DNA of 64,000 nt from assembly GCA_965249225.1 (NCBI GenBank), contig CBDFLT010000009.1:434001-498000 (forward strand), written 5' to 3'. This stretch comes from CBDFLT01 sp965249225 (GTDB lineage Bacteria > Chloroflexota > Dehalococcoidia > Lucifugimonadales > G963668185). Position numbers and translations under genes: made by a program. Under the pieces are notes generated by a model. That model was not told where the DNA came from and did no database searches. It saw nothing but the letters and a program-made list of their open reading frames with translations. This document shows, piece after piece, positions 50,660 to 59,640 of this stretch; position 1 is the first letter of the stretch; each line of letters opens with the position of its first letter.

Positions 50660-53600
50660 CTACCGTCCGGCCCGGTAGTGGTTGATGGGCTTGACGCTGT
50701 AGCCGGTGGAGCCGTTCAGCAGGCTTTCGACCGCCGCACGCGCCGTGTCCAGCGAGGTGAAGCAAGGGATACGACGGTCGACGGCGGCGCGGCGTATCTC
50801 GAAGCCGTCCTGCAGCACCTCGCGGTCCCTCGTCACCGTGTTCACGACCGCATCCACCGTGCCGTCCACTATGACATCTACCACATCGGGGTGCTTCTCG
50901 CTCAACAGCTTGGGAACAGAATCCACGGGGATGTCCAGCCCCCTGATCATGGCCGCTGTCCCCTCAGTGGCGTAAATCCTGTACCCGGCCTTTGCCAGGT
51001 CTCTTATCATGGGCACCGCCTCTGCCTTGTTGCGCTCGGCGATACTCAGCAGGATCGAGCCCTCAAGCGGAAGGGTGAGTCCCGCCGCCATCAGCGCCTT
51101 CGCAAGAGCGGGGCGGAACTCGTAGTCCACCCCCATGACCTCGCCGGTGGACTTCATCTCTGGACCAAGGTAAGTATCGACCCCGGCCAGCTTGGACATG
51201 GAGAACACGGGCGCCTTGATTCCCACCAGGCCCTGCTTCTTCCACAGGCCGCCCTCGTACCCCTGCTCCTTCAGGCTCCGGCCCAGCATCGCCTTGATGC
51301 CCAAGCGCACCATTGGCACGCCCGTCACCTTGGATATGAAGGGTATGGTCCGGCTGGCGCGCGGATTCACCTCCAGGACATAGACCTCGGTATCCTCTTT
51401 CCCGTCGTGGCTGGGACCAAATTCAGGACTCCGGTACGCGGGGCCGCCCACGACGACGAACTGGATGTTCATGAGGCCTTGCACCTGCAGCCCCAGTCCG
51501 ATGCGCGTGGTGTAGTCCACGATGGTGTCGACCTCCTCATCGGTCAGCGTGAGGCCTGGATATATGGCCATGGAGTCGCCGCTGTGAACGCCCGCCCGCT
51601 CCACATGCTCCATGATGCCGGGAATCAGCACGGTCTCGCCGTCACATACCGCGTCCACCTCCACCTCCCTCCCCTCGAAGTACCTGTCGATCAGCACCCG
51701 GCGACCACCCCCCGCCTCGATCGCCTCGGCCATGAACCGGCCAAGTTCGGTCGCGTTCTGGACGATCTCCATGCCACGGCCGCCCAGCACGTAGCTTGGG
51801 CGCACCAGGAGGGGGTAGCCTATGGTCTGGGCCACGGTCAGAGCCCGCGCCAGGTCAGTTACAGCGGCCCCAGGCGGGTTCGGGATGCCCAGCCGCGCGA
51901 GGAACTCCTCGAACAGGTGGCGGTCAGAGGCGGTGTCGATGGACCGGGCGGTGGACCCAAGGATGGGCATCCCCGCCTTGTCCAGTGATTGGGAAAGGTT
52001 GATGGCCGTCTGACCTCCAAACTGGACCATCGACGGCGGGAACGCAGGGTGGCCTCCCGGCGTGTTGGTCGCCTCGTTCTCCAGCACGTCACGGACGCTC
52101 TCCTCATCGAGGGGCTCGAAGTACAGGCGGTCGCTGGTGTCGAAATCGGTCGACACGGTCTCGGGATTAGAGTTCACCATTACGCTCTTGATCCCCTCCT
52201 CCTGGAGGGCCCAAGCCGCGTGGACGGAGCAGTAATCGAACTCGATCCCCTGTCCGATGCGAATAGGGCCGCTGCCCACAACCAAGGCCTTGTCCTCGGA
52301 GATCGCGTCGGCCTCGTTCTCCTCCTCGTAGGTGCTGTAGAAATACGGTGTCTGGGCCTCGAACTCGGCGGCGCAGGTGTCCACCATCTTGTACACCGGC
52401 CTGATGCCCCACCTCAGGCGCTGTTTCCGTACCTGCTCGGCCGACCGGTCGGTCAGAACGGCGATATTCTCGTCGGAGAAGCCAAGCCGTTTGCCCTCCC
52501 GAAGCAGGTCCTCGGTGAAGCTCTCCGAAATCAGCCGCTGCTCCATGTGAGCGATATTCTGGAACGCTCGGGTGAACCACGGGTCGATGCCGGTTACACG
52601 CGAGAGCTCCTCTGGGGACACGTCGCGCCTCAGGGCGGCCATTACGGCCCACAGGCGCTCATCGTTCGGATGGAGGGGGACGCCCTCGAGAGACGAACCC
52701 GCCTCGACCGTCCAATCGGAGTCCTCCCACAGCAGCGAGCGGTTGTCGATCTCCAGGGAGCGAACGGCCTTCTGGAACGCGGCCTCGAAGGAACGGTCGA
52801 TGGCCATCACCTCGCCGGTGGACTTCATCTGGGTGCCGATGGTGCGGTCTCCCCCTGAGAACTTGTCAAAAGGCCAGCGCGGAATCTTCACCACGCAGTA
52901 GTCGAGCGCGGGCTCGAAGGCGGCCATCGTCTTCTGGGTGACCGCGTTAGGGATCTCGTCGAGCCGCCTGCCGGCGGCGATCTTCGCCGCGACCCTCGCG
53001 ATAGGATAGCCGGTGGCCTTGCTGGCCAGCGCAGAGCTGCGGCTGACCCTGGGGTTGACCTCGATGACGTAGTACGGGCTATCGGCCCTTCCCTTGTCAG
53101 GCAGCGCCTCAGCCACCACGTCGCCTGGAGCCAGGGCAAACTGGACGTTGCACCCACCCTCGATGGCCAACGCCCGGATGATCCTGAGGCTGGCCGACCG
53201 CAGCATCTGGTACTCCTTGTCGGAGAGAGTCTGGCTTGGGGCCACGACGATGCTGTCGCCGGTGTGCACCCCCATGGGGTCGATGTTCTCCATGTTGCAG
53301 ACGGTGATGCAGCTGTCGGCGGCGTCGCGCATCACCTCGTACTCGACCTCTTTCCACCCCACCAGCGACTTCTCCAGCAGCACCTGTTGGATGGGACTAG
53401 CGGCCAGGCCGCCTGAAACGATGGCCTCGAACTCACGGGGTGTAGTGGCGATACCGCCGCCAGTGCCGCCCAGGGTGTAGGCGGGGCGTACAACCAAAGG
53501 CAGACCCAGCTTATCCAAGGCCTCACGAGCGTCCTCTGCCGACCCCACGGTCACGCTGGCGGGAACGGGCTCGCCGATGTCCAGGAGGAGCCGCCTGAAC

Positions 53601-53986
53601 AGCTCCCTGTCCTCGGCGTTTCGGATGGTCTGGAGCGGCGTGCCGAGAAGCCGGACACCGTAGTTGTCCAGCACGCCGGCGTCGGCCAGGTCCACCGTCA
53701 GGTTCAGCCCCGTCTGGCCTCCGAGAGTCGGCAGGATGCCATCGGGGCGCTCGGCCTCGATGACCCTGGCGAGCACGTCGACGGTCAGCGGCTCGATGTA
53801 GACGATGTCGGCGATGCCCTCGTCGGTCATGATGGTCGCGGGGTTGGAGTTGACCAGGACGGTGGTGACGCCCTCCTCTCGCAGCGCCTTGCACGCCTGG
53901 GTGCCGGCGTAGTCGAACTCCGCCGCCTGGCCGATGACGATAGGCCCCGACCCGATAACGAGGACTTTTTCAGGCTTGTCAGGCAC
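50660..53986 (-). CDS. carB: Carbamoyl-phosphate synthase, large subunit
   Basis: Makes carbamoyl phosphate from bicarbonate, ATP and the ammonia delivered by CarA, feeding pyrimidine and arginine synthesis. The 1,108-residue protein has two homologous ATP-grasp halves, each beginning with a VIGSGPIxIGQ-type or VVGSGPIRIGQGIEFDY motif (about residues 9 and 570). A C-terminal MGS-like allosteric domain (about 960-1080) includes GYRIYATEGTA. It overlaps the carA stop by eight bases. Length is as expected. The MGS domain, a UMP-binding site in many bacteria, suggests feedback control on top of PyrR attenuation. Confidence 0.97.
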   Translation of the reverse strand: MPDKPEKVLVIGSGPIVIGQAAEFDYAGTQACKALREEGVTTVLVNSNPATIMTDEGIADIVYIEPLTVDVLARVIEAERPDGILPTLGGQTGLNLTVDLADAGVLDNYGVRLLGTPLQTIRNAEDRELFRRLLLDIGEPVPASVTVGSAEDAREALDKLGLPLVVRPAYTLGGTGGGIATTPREFEAIVSGGLAASPIQQVLLEKSLVGWKEVEYEVMRDAADSCITVCNMENIDPMGVHTGDSIVVAPSQTLSDKEYQMLRSASLRIIRALAIEGGCNVQFALAPGDVVAEALPDKGRADSPYYVIEVNPRVSRSSALASKATGYPIARVAAKIAAGRRLDEIPNAVTQKTMAAFEPALDYCVVKIPRWPFDKFSGGDRTIGTQMKSTGEVMAIDRSFEAAFQKAVRSLEIDNRSLLWEDSDWTVEAGSSLEGVPLHPNDERLWAVMAALRRDVSPEELSRVTGIDPWFTRAFQNIAHMEQRLISESFTEDLLREGKRLGFSDENIAVLTDRSAEQVRKQRLRWGIRPVYKMVDTCAAEFEAQTPYFYSTYEEENEADAISEDKALVVGSGPIRIGQGIEFDYCSVHAAWALQEEGIKSVMVNSNPETVSTDFDTSDRLYFEPLDEESVRDVLENEATNTPGGHPAFPPSMVQFGGQTAINLSQSLDKAGMPILGSTARSIDTASDRHLFEEFLARLGIPNPPGAAVTDLARALTVAQTIGYPLLVRPSYVLGGRGMEIVQNATELGRFMAEAIEAGGGRRVLIDRYFEGREVEVDAVCDGETVLIPGIMEHVERAGVHSGDSMAIYPGLTLTDEEVDTIVDYTTRIGLGLQVQGLMNIQFVVVGGPAYRSPEFGPSHDGKEDTEVYVLEVNPRASRTIPFISKVTGVPMVRLGIKAMLGRSLKEQGYEGGLWKKQGLVGIKAPVFSMSKLAGVDTYLGPEMKSTGEVMGVDYEFRPALAKALMAAGLTLPLEGSILLSIAERNKAEAVPMIRDLAKAGYRIYATEGTAAMIRGLDIPVDSVPKLLSEKHPDVVDVIVDGTVDAVVNTVTRDREVLQDGFEIRRAAVDRRIPCFTSLDTARAAVESLLNGSTGYSVKPINHYRAGR

Positions 53987-55082
53987 TCTCTTTCACCATC
54001 TCAAGGAACTGGTCGAATAGGTACTCGTTGTCCCAGGGGCCGGGGGAGGCCTCCGAGTGGTACTGGATGCTCATGACGGGCAGCGACGTGTGCCGCAGGC
54101 CCTCTACCGTGCCGTCGTTCAGGTTCACGTGGCTGACCTGGACCTCCGGCGGCAGGCCGTCGGGATCGACGGCGTAGCCATGGTTCTGCGCGGTGATGTA
54201 GACCCGGCCGGTGGCCCCATCGCGGACGGGGTGGTTGCCGCCCCGGTGCCCGAACTTGAGCTTGAAGGTCTTGGCTCCGAAGGCGCGCCCCAGTATCTGG
54301 TGGCCCAGGCAAATCCCCATAATAGGAACCTTTCCTATGAGACCCCTGGCGGTGTCCACCGCGTAGTCCAGCAGCTCCGGATCGCCGGGGCCGGGTGACA
54401 GCATGACCCCGTCGGGCTTGCGCTCCAGAATCTCGTCCGCCGACTCCGAGGCAGGCACGGCGACCACCTGGCACTCTTTGGTGCGCAGGATACGCATGAT
54501 GTTGTATTTGAGCCCGCAGTCGCTTACCAGTATGCGAGGCCGCTTTCCCGCTCGGCCGATGGCCGTCGGGCCGTTGTCCCAGGCGTAGGGCTCGTCGGTG
54601 CTGACCCGGGCAACGAAGTCCACGTCGCCGTAGCGCGGAAGGTCGTTGAGGCGAGCCAGCGCGCTTTCGGGCGACTGACCGATGGCTATCGCCCCCATCA
54701 TGACGCCGCGGGAGCGCAGGCGACGGGTGATGGCCCGCGTGTCGACACCGCTGATGCCAGGCACCTCCTGAGATGCCAGGAACTCGTGCAGCGTCATCGT
54801 GCTGTCGGAGTGGCTGGGCCGCAGGCAGTGGTCACGCACCACGAAGCCTGACACCTGGACCTTATGCGACTCGAAGTCGGTCTCGCTGATCCCATAGTTG
54901 CCTATGAGTGGATAGGTGGGAACGACGATCTGGCCGGCGTAGGAGGGGTCGGTGAGCATCTCCTGATAGCCGACCATAGAGGTGTTGAAGACCACCTCAC
55001 CATAGGCTTCTGCGGCCGCGCCGAAGGCGTAGCCACGGTATATGGAGCCGTCCTCTAGGACGAGAAAGGCTGGGCTGGACAT
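53979..55082 (-). CDS. carA: Carbamoyl-phosphate synthase, small subunit
   Basis: Glutaminase subunit that supplies ammonia to CarB. The 367 residues start at the ATG at 55082 (MSSPAFLVLEDGSIYRGYAF); a GTG four codons upstream is an alternative with a weak ribosome-binding site. The N-terminal CarA domain contains NTSMVGYQEMLTDPSYAGQIV and ISGVDTRAITRRLR. The C-terminal class I amidotransferase has GICLGHQILGRAF with the nucleophilic Cys and a closing QYHSEASPGPWD with the catalytic His and Glu. Overlaps carB. A repeat C copy lies in the 232 bases between it and pyrC. Confidence 0.97.
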   Translation of the reverse strand: MSSPAFLVLEDGSIYRGYAFGAAAEAYGEVVFNTSMVGYQEMLTDPSYAGQIVVPTYPLIGNYGISETDFESHKVQVSGFVVRDHCLRPSHSDSTMTLHEFLASQEVPGISGVDTRAITRRLRSRGVMMGAIAIGQSPESALARLNDLPRYGDVDFVARVSTDEPYAWDNGPTAIGRAGKRPRILVSDCGLKYNIMRILRTKECQVVAVPASESADEILERKPDGVMLSPGPGDPELLDYAVDTARGLIGKVPIMGICLGHQILGRAFGAKTFKLKFGHRGGNHPVRDGATGRVYITAQNHGYAVDPDGLPPEVQVSHVNLNDGTVEGLRHTSLPVMSIQYHSEASPGPWDNEYLFDQFLEMVKESA

Positions 55083-55180
55083 GACTTTGCACACAGCGTT
55101 GGTTCTTCTCTAGTCAAACTCTAATCCGCTCGTGCGCCTCAACGCACTCATGACAGGCTGTTACCAAGAGGAAGTATGGT

Positions 55181-55256
55181 CACCCCCGCCCCGGGGTGGT
55201 TATTCCCACCCAGCCCTCCCTGGATGGTGTCCAATCCTTCCTAGGAAGGACCACCC
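55181..55256. repeat. Dispersed intergenic repeat C, copy 3
   Basis: Within the pyrimidine operon, between pyrC and carA. It reads GCCCCGGGGTGGTTATTCCC, later TGGATGGTGTCCAATCCTTC and CTAGGAAGGACCACCC. CCTTCC/GGAAGG forms a tight hairpin. Closest to the copy at 24601-24673. Confidence 0.75.
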
Positions 55257-55314
55257 AAGCGGTGGCGATACGCCATACGGCTAACAAGATTTTTCAAGGA
55301 CCAGGAAGGCCGCT

Positions 55315-56652
55315 TTAACGATCCGCGCCCGTGGCGCTGTACACGACCTCGCCGGCCACGATGGTCGCCACAACCCGCCCCTTTAGCGTGGTGCCGTCCA
55401 GTGGGGTGTTCTTGCCCTTGGAGGCGAACTGGCCGGCGTCCACCACCCACTCGGCGTCGGGGTCGAAGATCGTCACATCGGCGGGCGCGCCCGGTCTCAG
55501 CGTACCCAGTTCCATGCCCAGGAATTTTGCCGGGGCGGCGGTCAGCTTCTCGACCAGCAATGGCAGCGGCAGAGCACCGGAGTGTACCAGCGACGTGAGC
55601 GAGCCAAGGGCGGTCTCCAGCACGCTCATTCCGAAGGCGGCCTCATCCACGGTGCACAGCTTGTCCACAGTGTTGTGGGGAGCGTGGTCGGTGGCCACGA
55701 AGTCGATTACTCCGTCCCTGAGGCCTTTGATCATCGCCTCCACATCGGGGCGGCTCCTCAGGGGCGGGTTCACCTTGGCATGGGTGTCGTAGGCCCTGGA
55801 GGTCAGGGGGCCGAATGGGGACTCGCCGTCGTGGTGGGCCAAGAGCGTCTCATCACTGAGGGTAAGGTGGTGGGGCGTCACCTCGCAGGTCACGTTCAGG
55901 CCCATGTCCTTGGCCCGCCCCACCAGCTCCAGCGAGCCGGCGGTGCTGACGTGGGCCAGGTGCAGGCGGCCGCCCGTCAGCTCGGCGAGAGAAATGTCGC
56001 GGGCCACCATGACCTCCTCGGCCGAGTTGGGTATGCCCCTGATGCCGAGACGATTGGAGACCCACCCCTCGTTCATGGAGCCACCCTGGGACAGCTCCAG
56101 CACCTCGCAGTGGTTTATGATGGGCAGCCCCCGGGCCGAGCTGTAGCTGAGGGCCTGGCGCATGACGTTGGAGTCGGTGACGGGTGAGCCGTCGTCGCTG
56201 AACCCGATGGCGCCGGCGTCCCAGAGCTCGCCCATCTCAGCAAGCTCTCGCCCTTGGCGTCCCTTGGTCACGCACCCGATGGGCAGAACGCGCACCGCCC
56301 CCTCGTCCCGCGCCTTTTGCATCACGAAGTCGACCACGGCGCCGGAATCGACGGAGGGACTGGTGTTGGGCATCGCGCAGATCGTGGTAAAGCCACCCCT
56401 GGCGGCCGCGCGGGTGCCTGTTGAGATAGTCTCCTTGTGCTCATAGCCGGGCTCGCGCAGGTGACAATGGAGGTCAATGAAGCCGGGACACACGACGAGT
56501 CCAGAGGCGTCGATCACCGTGGTCCCGCTAGGACCCTCGACCGCCTGTCCCACCTTCTTGACCACCCCATCGACCAGCAGCAGATCGCCGATACGGTCCA
56601 TATCCTCCGCGGGGTCTATGACGCGTCCACCCTTGATCAGCAGAGAGGCCAC
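55315..56652 (-). CDS. pyrC: Dihydroorotase
   Basis: Cyclises carbamoyl aspartate to dihydroorotate. The 445 residues are of the class I, PyrC/AllB-type amidohydrolase group. GFIDLHCHLREPGYEHKE carries the H-x-H metal motif near residue 60, and HCEVLEL, HLAHVSTAGS and VATDHAPH carry the remaining metal ligands, including the catalytic Asp. The family end is ATIVAGEVVYSATG. The GTG start follows directly on the pyrB stop (TAGGTG), so translation is coupled. Next genes downstream are carA and carB after a 220-base gap. Confidence 0.97.
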   Translation of the reverse strand: MASLLIKGGRVIDPAEDMDRIGDLLLVDGVVKKVGQAVEGPSGTTVIDASGLVVCPGFIDLHCHLREPGYEHKETISTGTRAAARGGFTTICAMPNTSPSVDSGAVVDFVMQKARDEGAVRVLPIGCVTKGRQGRELAEMGELWDAGAIGFSDDGSPVTDSNVMRQALSYSSARGLPIINHCEVLELSQGGSMNEGWVSNRLGIRGIPNSAEEVMVARDISLAELTGGRLHLAHVSTAGSLELVGRAKDMGLNVTCEVTPHHLTLSDETLLAHHDGESPFGPLTSRAYDTHAKVNPPLRSRPDVEAMIKGLRDGVIDFVATDHAPHNTVDKLCTVDEAAFGMSVLETALGSLTSLVHSGALPLPLLVEKLTAAPAKFLGMELGTLRPGAPADVTIFDPDAEWVVDAGQFASKGKNTPLDGTTLKGRVVATIVAGEVVYSATGADR

Positions 56653-57675
56653 CTATGCCTGCCCTCCTTCCCGCTCCGACGTGACCACGCTATGTAGCAG
56701 CGCCATCCTGAGGGCCACGCCGTTGGTCACCTGCTCTTTGATGACCGATCTGGCCCCGTGGGCGACCTCTGTATCGATCTCGATGCCCTCGTTCATCGGC
56801 CCGGGGTGCATCACAAGAACATCCGGGTCCGCCAGCTCTAACCGCGCGGGCGTTATGCTATACATGCGGGCGTACTCGCGAAGGGTGGGCAGGTGTCCGG
56901 CCCGCTGCCGTTCCATCTGGAGCCGCAGAGCCATGATCACGTCAGCGCCCTCGAGAGCGCGATCGACGTCGGTTTCGATCTGAACCGCAGCGAAGGGGTG
57001 GCCTTCAACCAGACGATAGCCGTCCAGAAAATCGGTCGGGATCAGCGTTGGCGGACCGCAGAGAACCACGTTCGCGCCCATCTTGGTCAGGCCCCAGAGA
57101 TTGGAGCGGGCCACACGGCTGTGCAGTATATCCCCGACGATTACCACCTTGAGGCCCTCGACCCCGCCACGGTGCTTCCGAATGGTGTAGAGGTCCAGCA
57201 GGGCCTGAGTCGGGTGGGCGTGGGTACCGTCGCCCCCGTTGATAACACAGGAATCCAGGTGGCGGGCCAGGAAGTGCGGTGCCCCGGAGTGAGGATGGCG
57301 TATTACGATGATGTCGGCGTTCATGGCCTGAAGGGTCAGGGCGGTGTTATATAGCGACTCGCCCTTCTCCACGCTGGTGCCGCCTCCCGAAACGTTTATA
57401 ACGTCGGCGCTCAGAATTTTGCCCGCCTGCTCGAACGAGACCCTGGTACGGGTGCTGGCTTCGGTGAAATGTGTGATCACGGTCTTGCCCCGCATGGTAG
57501 GCACCTTCTTGATGTCGCGGTGAAGCACCTCGCTCATCACGTCGGTGCCCTGCATCAACTGCTCGATCTCCTCGACGGAGAAGTCATCCAGATCGAGGAC
57601 ATGACGTCGAGGCGCCTCTCGAACAGTAGGTATGGCGACGGCCGGGCGCTCTTTCAAACGGCTGGCTTGAGTCAT
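56653..57675 (-). CDS. pyrB: Aspartate carbamoyltransferase, catalytic chain
   Basis: Joins carbamoyl phosphate and aspartate. The 340 residues contain the carbamoyl-phosphate motif STRTRVSFEQAGKIL, the HPTQALLDLYTI motif and, near the C-terminus, the aspartate-binding segment VLVMHPGPMNEGIEID. About 20 extra N-terminal residues precede the usual start. It overlaps the pyrR stop by four bases and is followed at once by pyrC. No regulatory pyrI chain is present, so control should be by PyrR attenuation rather than by a regulatory subunit. Confidence 0.97.
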   Translation of the reverse strand: MTQASRLKERPAVAIPTVREAPRRHVLDLDDFSVEEIEQLMQGTDVMSEVLHRDIKKVPTMRGKTVITHFTEASTRTRVSFEQAGKILSADVINVSGGGTSVEKGESLYNTALTLQAMNADIIVIRHPHSGAPHFLARHLDSCVINGGDGTHAHPTQALLDLYTIRKHRGGVEGLKVVIVGDILHSRVARSNLWGLTKMGANVVLCGPPTLIPTDFLDGYRLVEGHPFAAVQIETDVDRALEGADVIMALRLQMERQRAGHLPTLREYARMYSITPARLELADPDVLVMHPGPMNEGIEIDTEVAHGARSVIKEQVTNGVALRMALLHSVVTSEREGGQA

Positions 57676-58211
57676 GCTTCCCCTCTCTTTACGAGCAGCA
57701 CCTCGTCCGCGCCGTCGATCTCCTGGACGCGGACCGAGATCTCTTCATCATCCGAGGTTGGAACGTTCTTGCCCACGTAGTCGGGCCTGACGGGTAGCTC
57801 CCGGTGACCCCTGTCGACCAGCACGGCAAGCTGGATCTCTTTGGGCCGGCCGAGGTCGGTAAGGGCGTCCATCGCCGCGCGAATGGACCGGCCGGTGTAT
57901 AGGACATCGTCCACCAGGACGACGCACCGCCCGTGGATGTCCACTGGGATGTCGGTGGGACGCATGGCGGGCCGGACGCCGGAGGAGGTGTCATCACGGT
58001 AGAGGCCGATGTCGAGGGCGCCGACACCCACCTCCTGCCCCTCATATTCCTTGATCGATCGCGAAAGCCTATGGGCCAAGGGCACCCCCCTGGTGTGCAG
58101 GCCCACCAACACCACGCCTTCGACCCCCGCGTTCCGCTCCAGTATCTCATGGGCGATACGGACCAGGGAGCGCCGCATTTCGTCGGTCGAGATGACCACC
58201 CTACCGGACAC
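57672..58211 (-). CDS. pyrR: PyrR: uracil phosphoribosyltransferase/pyr operon attenuation regulator
   Basis: RNA-binding regulator that senses UMP and makes transcription of pyr genes terminate early. It also has weak uracil phosphoribosyltransferase activity. I place the start at a GTG at 58211, giving 179 residues (usual 175-185). The T-run and 3' arm of the leader terminator lie directly upstream, and AAGGGG of that arm is seven bases before this GTG. A longer frame reaching 58340 would read through the attenuator and has no homology. VILVDD-type PRPP motif CVVLVDDVLYTGRSIRAAMDAL is present, as is RIAHEILERN of the N-terminus. A GTG at 58199 is the alternative start. Confidence 0.95.
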   Translation of the reverse strand: MSGRVVISTDEMRRSLVRIAHEILERNAGVEGVVLVGLHTRGVPLAHRLSRSIKEYEGQEVGVGALDIGLYRDDTSSGVRPAMRPTDIPVDIHGRCVVLVDDVLYTGRSIRAAMDALTDLGRPKEIQLAVLVDRGHRELPVRPDYVGKNVPTSDDEEISVRVQEIDGADEVLLVKRGEA

Positions 58212-58212
58212 C

Positions 58213-58246
58213 AAAAAACCCCTTGCTCGATTCCCGGCAAGGGGTT
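58213..58246 (-). terminator. Attenuator terminator of the pyr operon
   Basis: On the minus strand AACCCCTTGC and GCAAGGGGTT form a 10-bp perfect stem with a 10-base loop, followed by a run of Ts. The 5' arm (CCCCTTGCC, 58236-58244) is also complementary to 58299-58307 in the upstream leader, the alternative antiterminator pairing. Confidence 0.9.
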
Positions 58247-58298
58247 GGTACTCATCTAAGGCCAACGCTCCCACACGGCGACGCGGCCCGATGTGTAG

Positions 58299-58325
58299 CC
58301 CCTTGCCAGCCTCACGGGACTGATT
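58299..58325 (-). promoter_or_regulatory. PyrR-binding loop and antiterminator strand
   Basis: The leader reads AGTCCCGTGAGGCT at 58308-58321, a full match to the Bacillus PyrR consensus ARUCCNGNGAGGYU. CAGUC and GGCUG form its stem. GGCAAGGGG next to it (58299-58307) would pair with the terminator's 5' arm when PyrR is absent. Confidence 0.85.
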
Positions 58326-58374
58326 TAAAGGATCGCTCACACCTTCGATTTTGGGTTTTTACTCTGTCCCGCCG

Positions 58375-58404
58375 ATTATAACGGAACACCGCTCAAGTTA
58401 TCAA
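58375..58404 (-). promoter_or_regulatory. Promoter of the pyr operon
   Basis: On the minus strand TTGATA (58404-58399), an 18-base spacer and a perfect TATAAT (58380-58375). Predicted start near 58368 gives a leader of about 155 bases holding the attenuator. Confidence 0.8.
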
Positions 58405-58540
58405 GTGGCCGGACGTCCAGATTGGCCCCGGCCTCAAGGCCCAGCGGTGTATAGATCATGTCATCCTCATGGGACTCCAGAAGCATGGTAGACTGGGGCT
58501 TGAAGCTGTCCAGGAATGCATCTCGCTCGTGGGTAGGCGT

Positions 58541-58601
58541 CCCACCGCCGGTGGTTGTTCCCTCCCTCCCACCCTGGACGGCATCCTAAGCCACCCCACC
58601 C
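58541..58601. repeat. Dispersed intergenic repeat C, degenerate copy 4
   Basis: Keeps CCGCCGGTGGTTGTTCCC and CCCACCCTGGACGGCATCCT but lacks the CCTTCC/GGAAGG hairpin, so it is a weaker match than the other three copies. Confidence 0.4.
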
Positions 58602-58659
58602 AATTGCGAGGGTGGAAACACGCCACCCAGGTTCGACGCATTGAGCACCAAAGTCAGAT

Positions 58660-59634
58660 ATGGGAAACAAAGGGAGTCAAGAAAGTCCATCGCCGAGTTT
58701 GGCTGAAAAGTTTCGAGGGGCCCTTGTCGGCGCCGCCGTCGGAGACGCCTTCGGCGCCACGCTGGAGGGAGCGTGGTCGGTCAGCCCGAAGGACTTACAG
58801 CGCCTGGAAAGAGGCGAGGGCCAACTGCATTACACCGACGACACCCACATGACGATAGGAGTGGCCCAGTCGCTGGTGGAGCGACGGGGCTTCGACGGCC
58901 CACACATGGCGGCCCTTTTCGCCCGGAATTACATACAAGAGCCCTGGCGGGGTTACGGCCCGGGGCCGCCGCAGGTGTTCAGCCTGCTCCAGGAAGGCGT
59001 GCCATGGGACCAGGCCGGACGGTCCCTGTTCGGGGGCTCAGGCTCCTTCGGTAACGGAGCGGCGATGCGCGTGGCTCCGGTGGCTCTCCTAGCCTACAAG
59101 AACATAGATCACGTAATCGCAGTGGCGCAGTCCACGGCGATTATCACCCACGCTCACGAGCTGGGCGTCGAAGGAGCGGTGCTCCAGGCGTGCGCCGTGG
59201 CACTCGCCCTCGGACGAGACCCAACGACGCCCATCGACAGTGGCGCTTTCATCGACACCCTCATGGAACAGACCCACACGCCGACTTTCCAACAGGCACT
59301 GGAGCGGGCAAAGGGGCTGCTAGGTCAGGCCGCTTCGCTCGATCGCGACGCGGTGGTCTCACAGCTGGGCAACGGGATCGAGGCTCACAGATCGGTGCCT
59401 ACGGCCATATGTATGTTCCTCGGGTCTCCGCAGTCGTTCCGCGAGGTGGTGTTGAACGCCATAGGCCTTGGAGGCGACACCGACACCATCGCCTCGATGG
59501 CCGGTGCGCTGGCCGGCGCCCACGTCGGGTTAGAGGACATCCCAAAGGAGTGGCGCGTCCGGACGGAAGGGGTAGCGCGCCTGCAAGAGCTGGCCAACGC
59601 GCTGCTGCCGCTGGCCGACGGCACGGAACAGTGA
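58660..59634 (+). CDS. ADP-ribosylglycohydrolase family protein
   Basis: Removes ADP-ribose from proteins or nucleotides, or hydrolyses related ligands, with a two-magnesium site. The 324-residue protein has the diagnostic motifs in order: GALVGAAVGDAFGATLEG, YTDDTHMTIGVAQSL with the metal-binding acidic residues, GNGAAMRVAPVALL, and LGGDTDTIASMAGALAGAHVG with the second acidic cluster. All are intact, so it is probably active. No paired ADP-ribosyltransferase (DraT) is in the window, so it is not a nitrogenase switch here. It converges on fabF with only six bases between the stops. Confidence 0.93.
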   Translation: MGNKGSQESPSPSLAEKFRGALVGAAVGDAFGATLEGAWSVSPKDLQRLERGEGQLHYTDDTHMTIGVAQSLVERRGFDGPHMAALFARNYIQEPWRGYGPGPPQVFSLLQEGVPWDQAGRSLFGGSGSFGNGAAMRVAPVALLAYKNIDHVIAVAQSTAIITHAHELGVEGAVLQACAVALALGRDPTTPIDSGAFIDTLMEQTHTPTFQQALERAKGLLGQAASLDRDAVVSQLGNGIEAHRSVPTAICMFLGSPQSFREVVLNAIGLGGDTDTIASMAGALAGAHVGLEDIPKEWRVRTEGVARLQELANALLPLADGTEQ

Positions 59635-59640
59635 GAGACG

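Noticed and set aside
58212..58340. A longer pyrR start at 58340
   Set aside because: It would translate the promoter-proximal leader and the attenuator hairpins, and the extra 43 residues have no counterpart in PyrR proteins.
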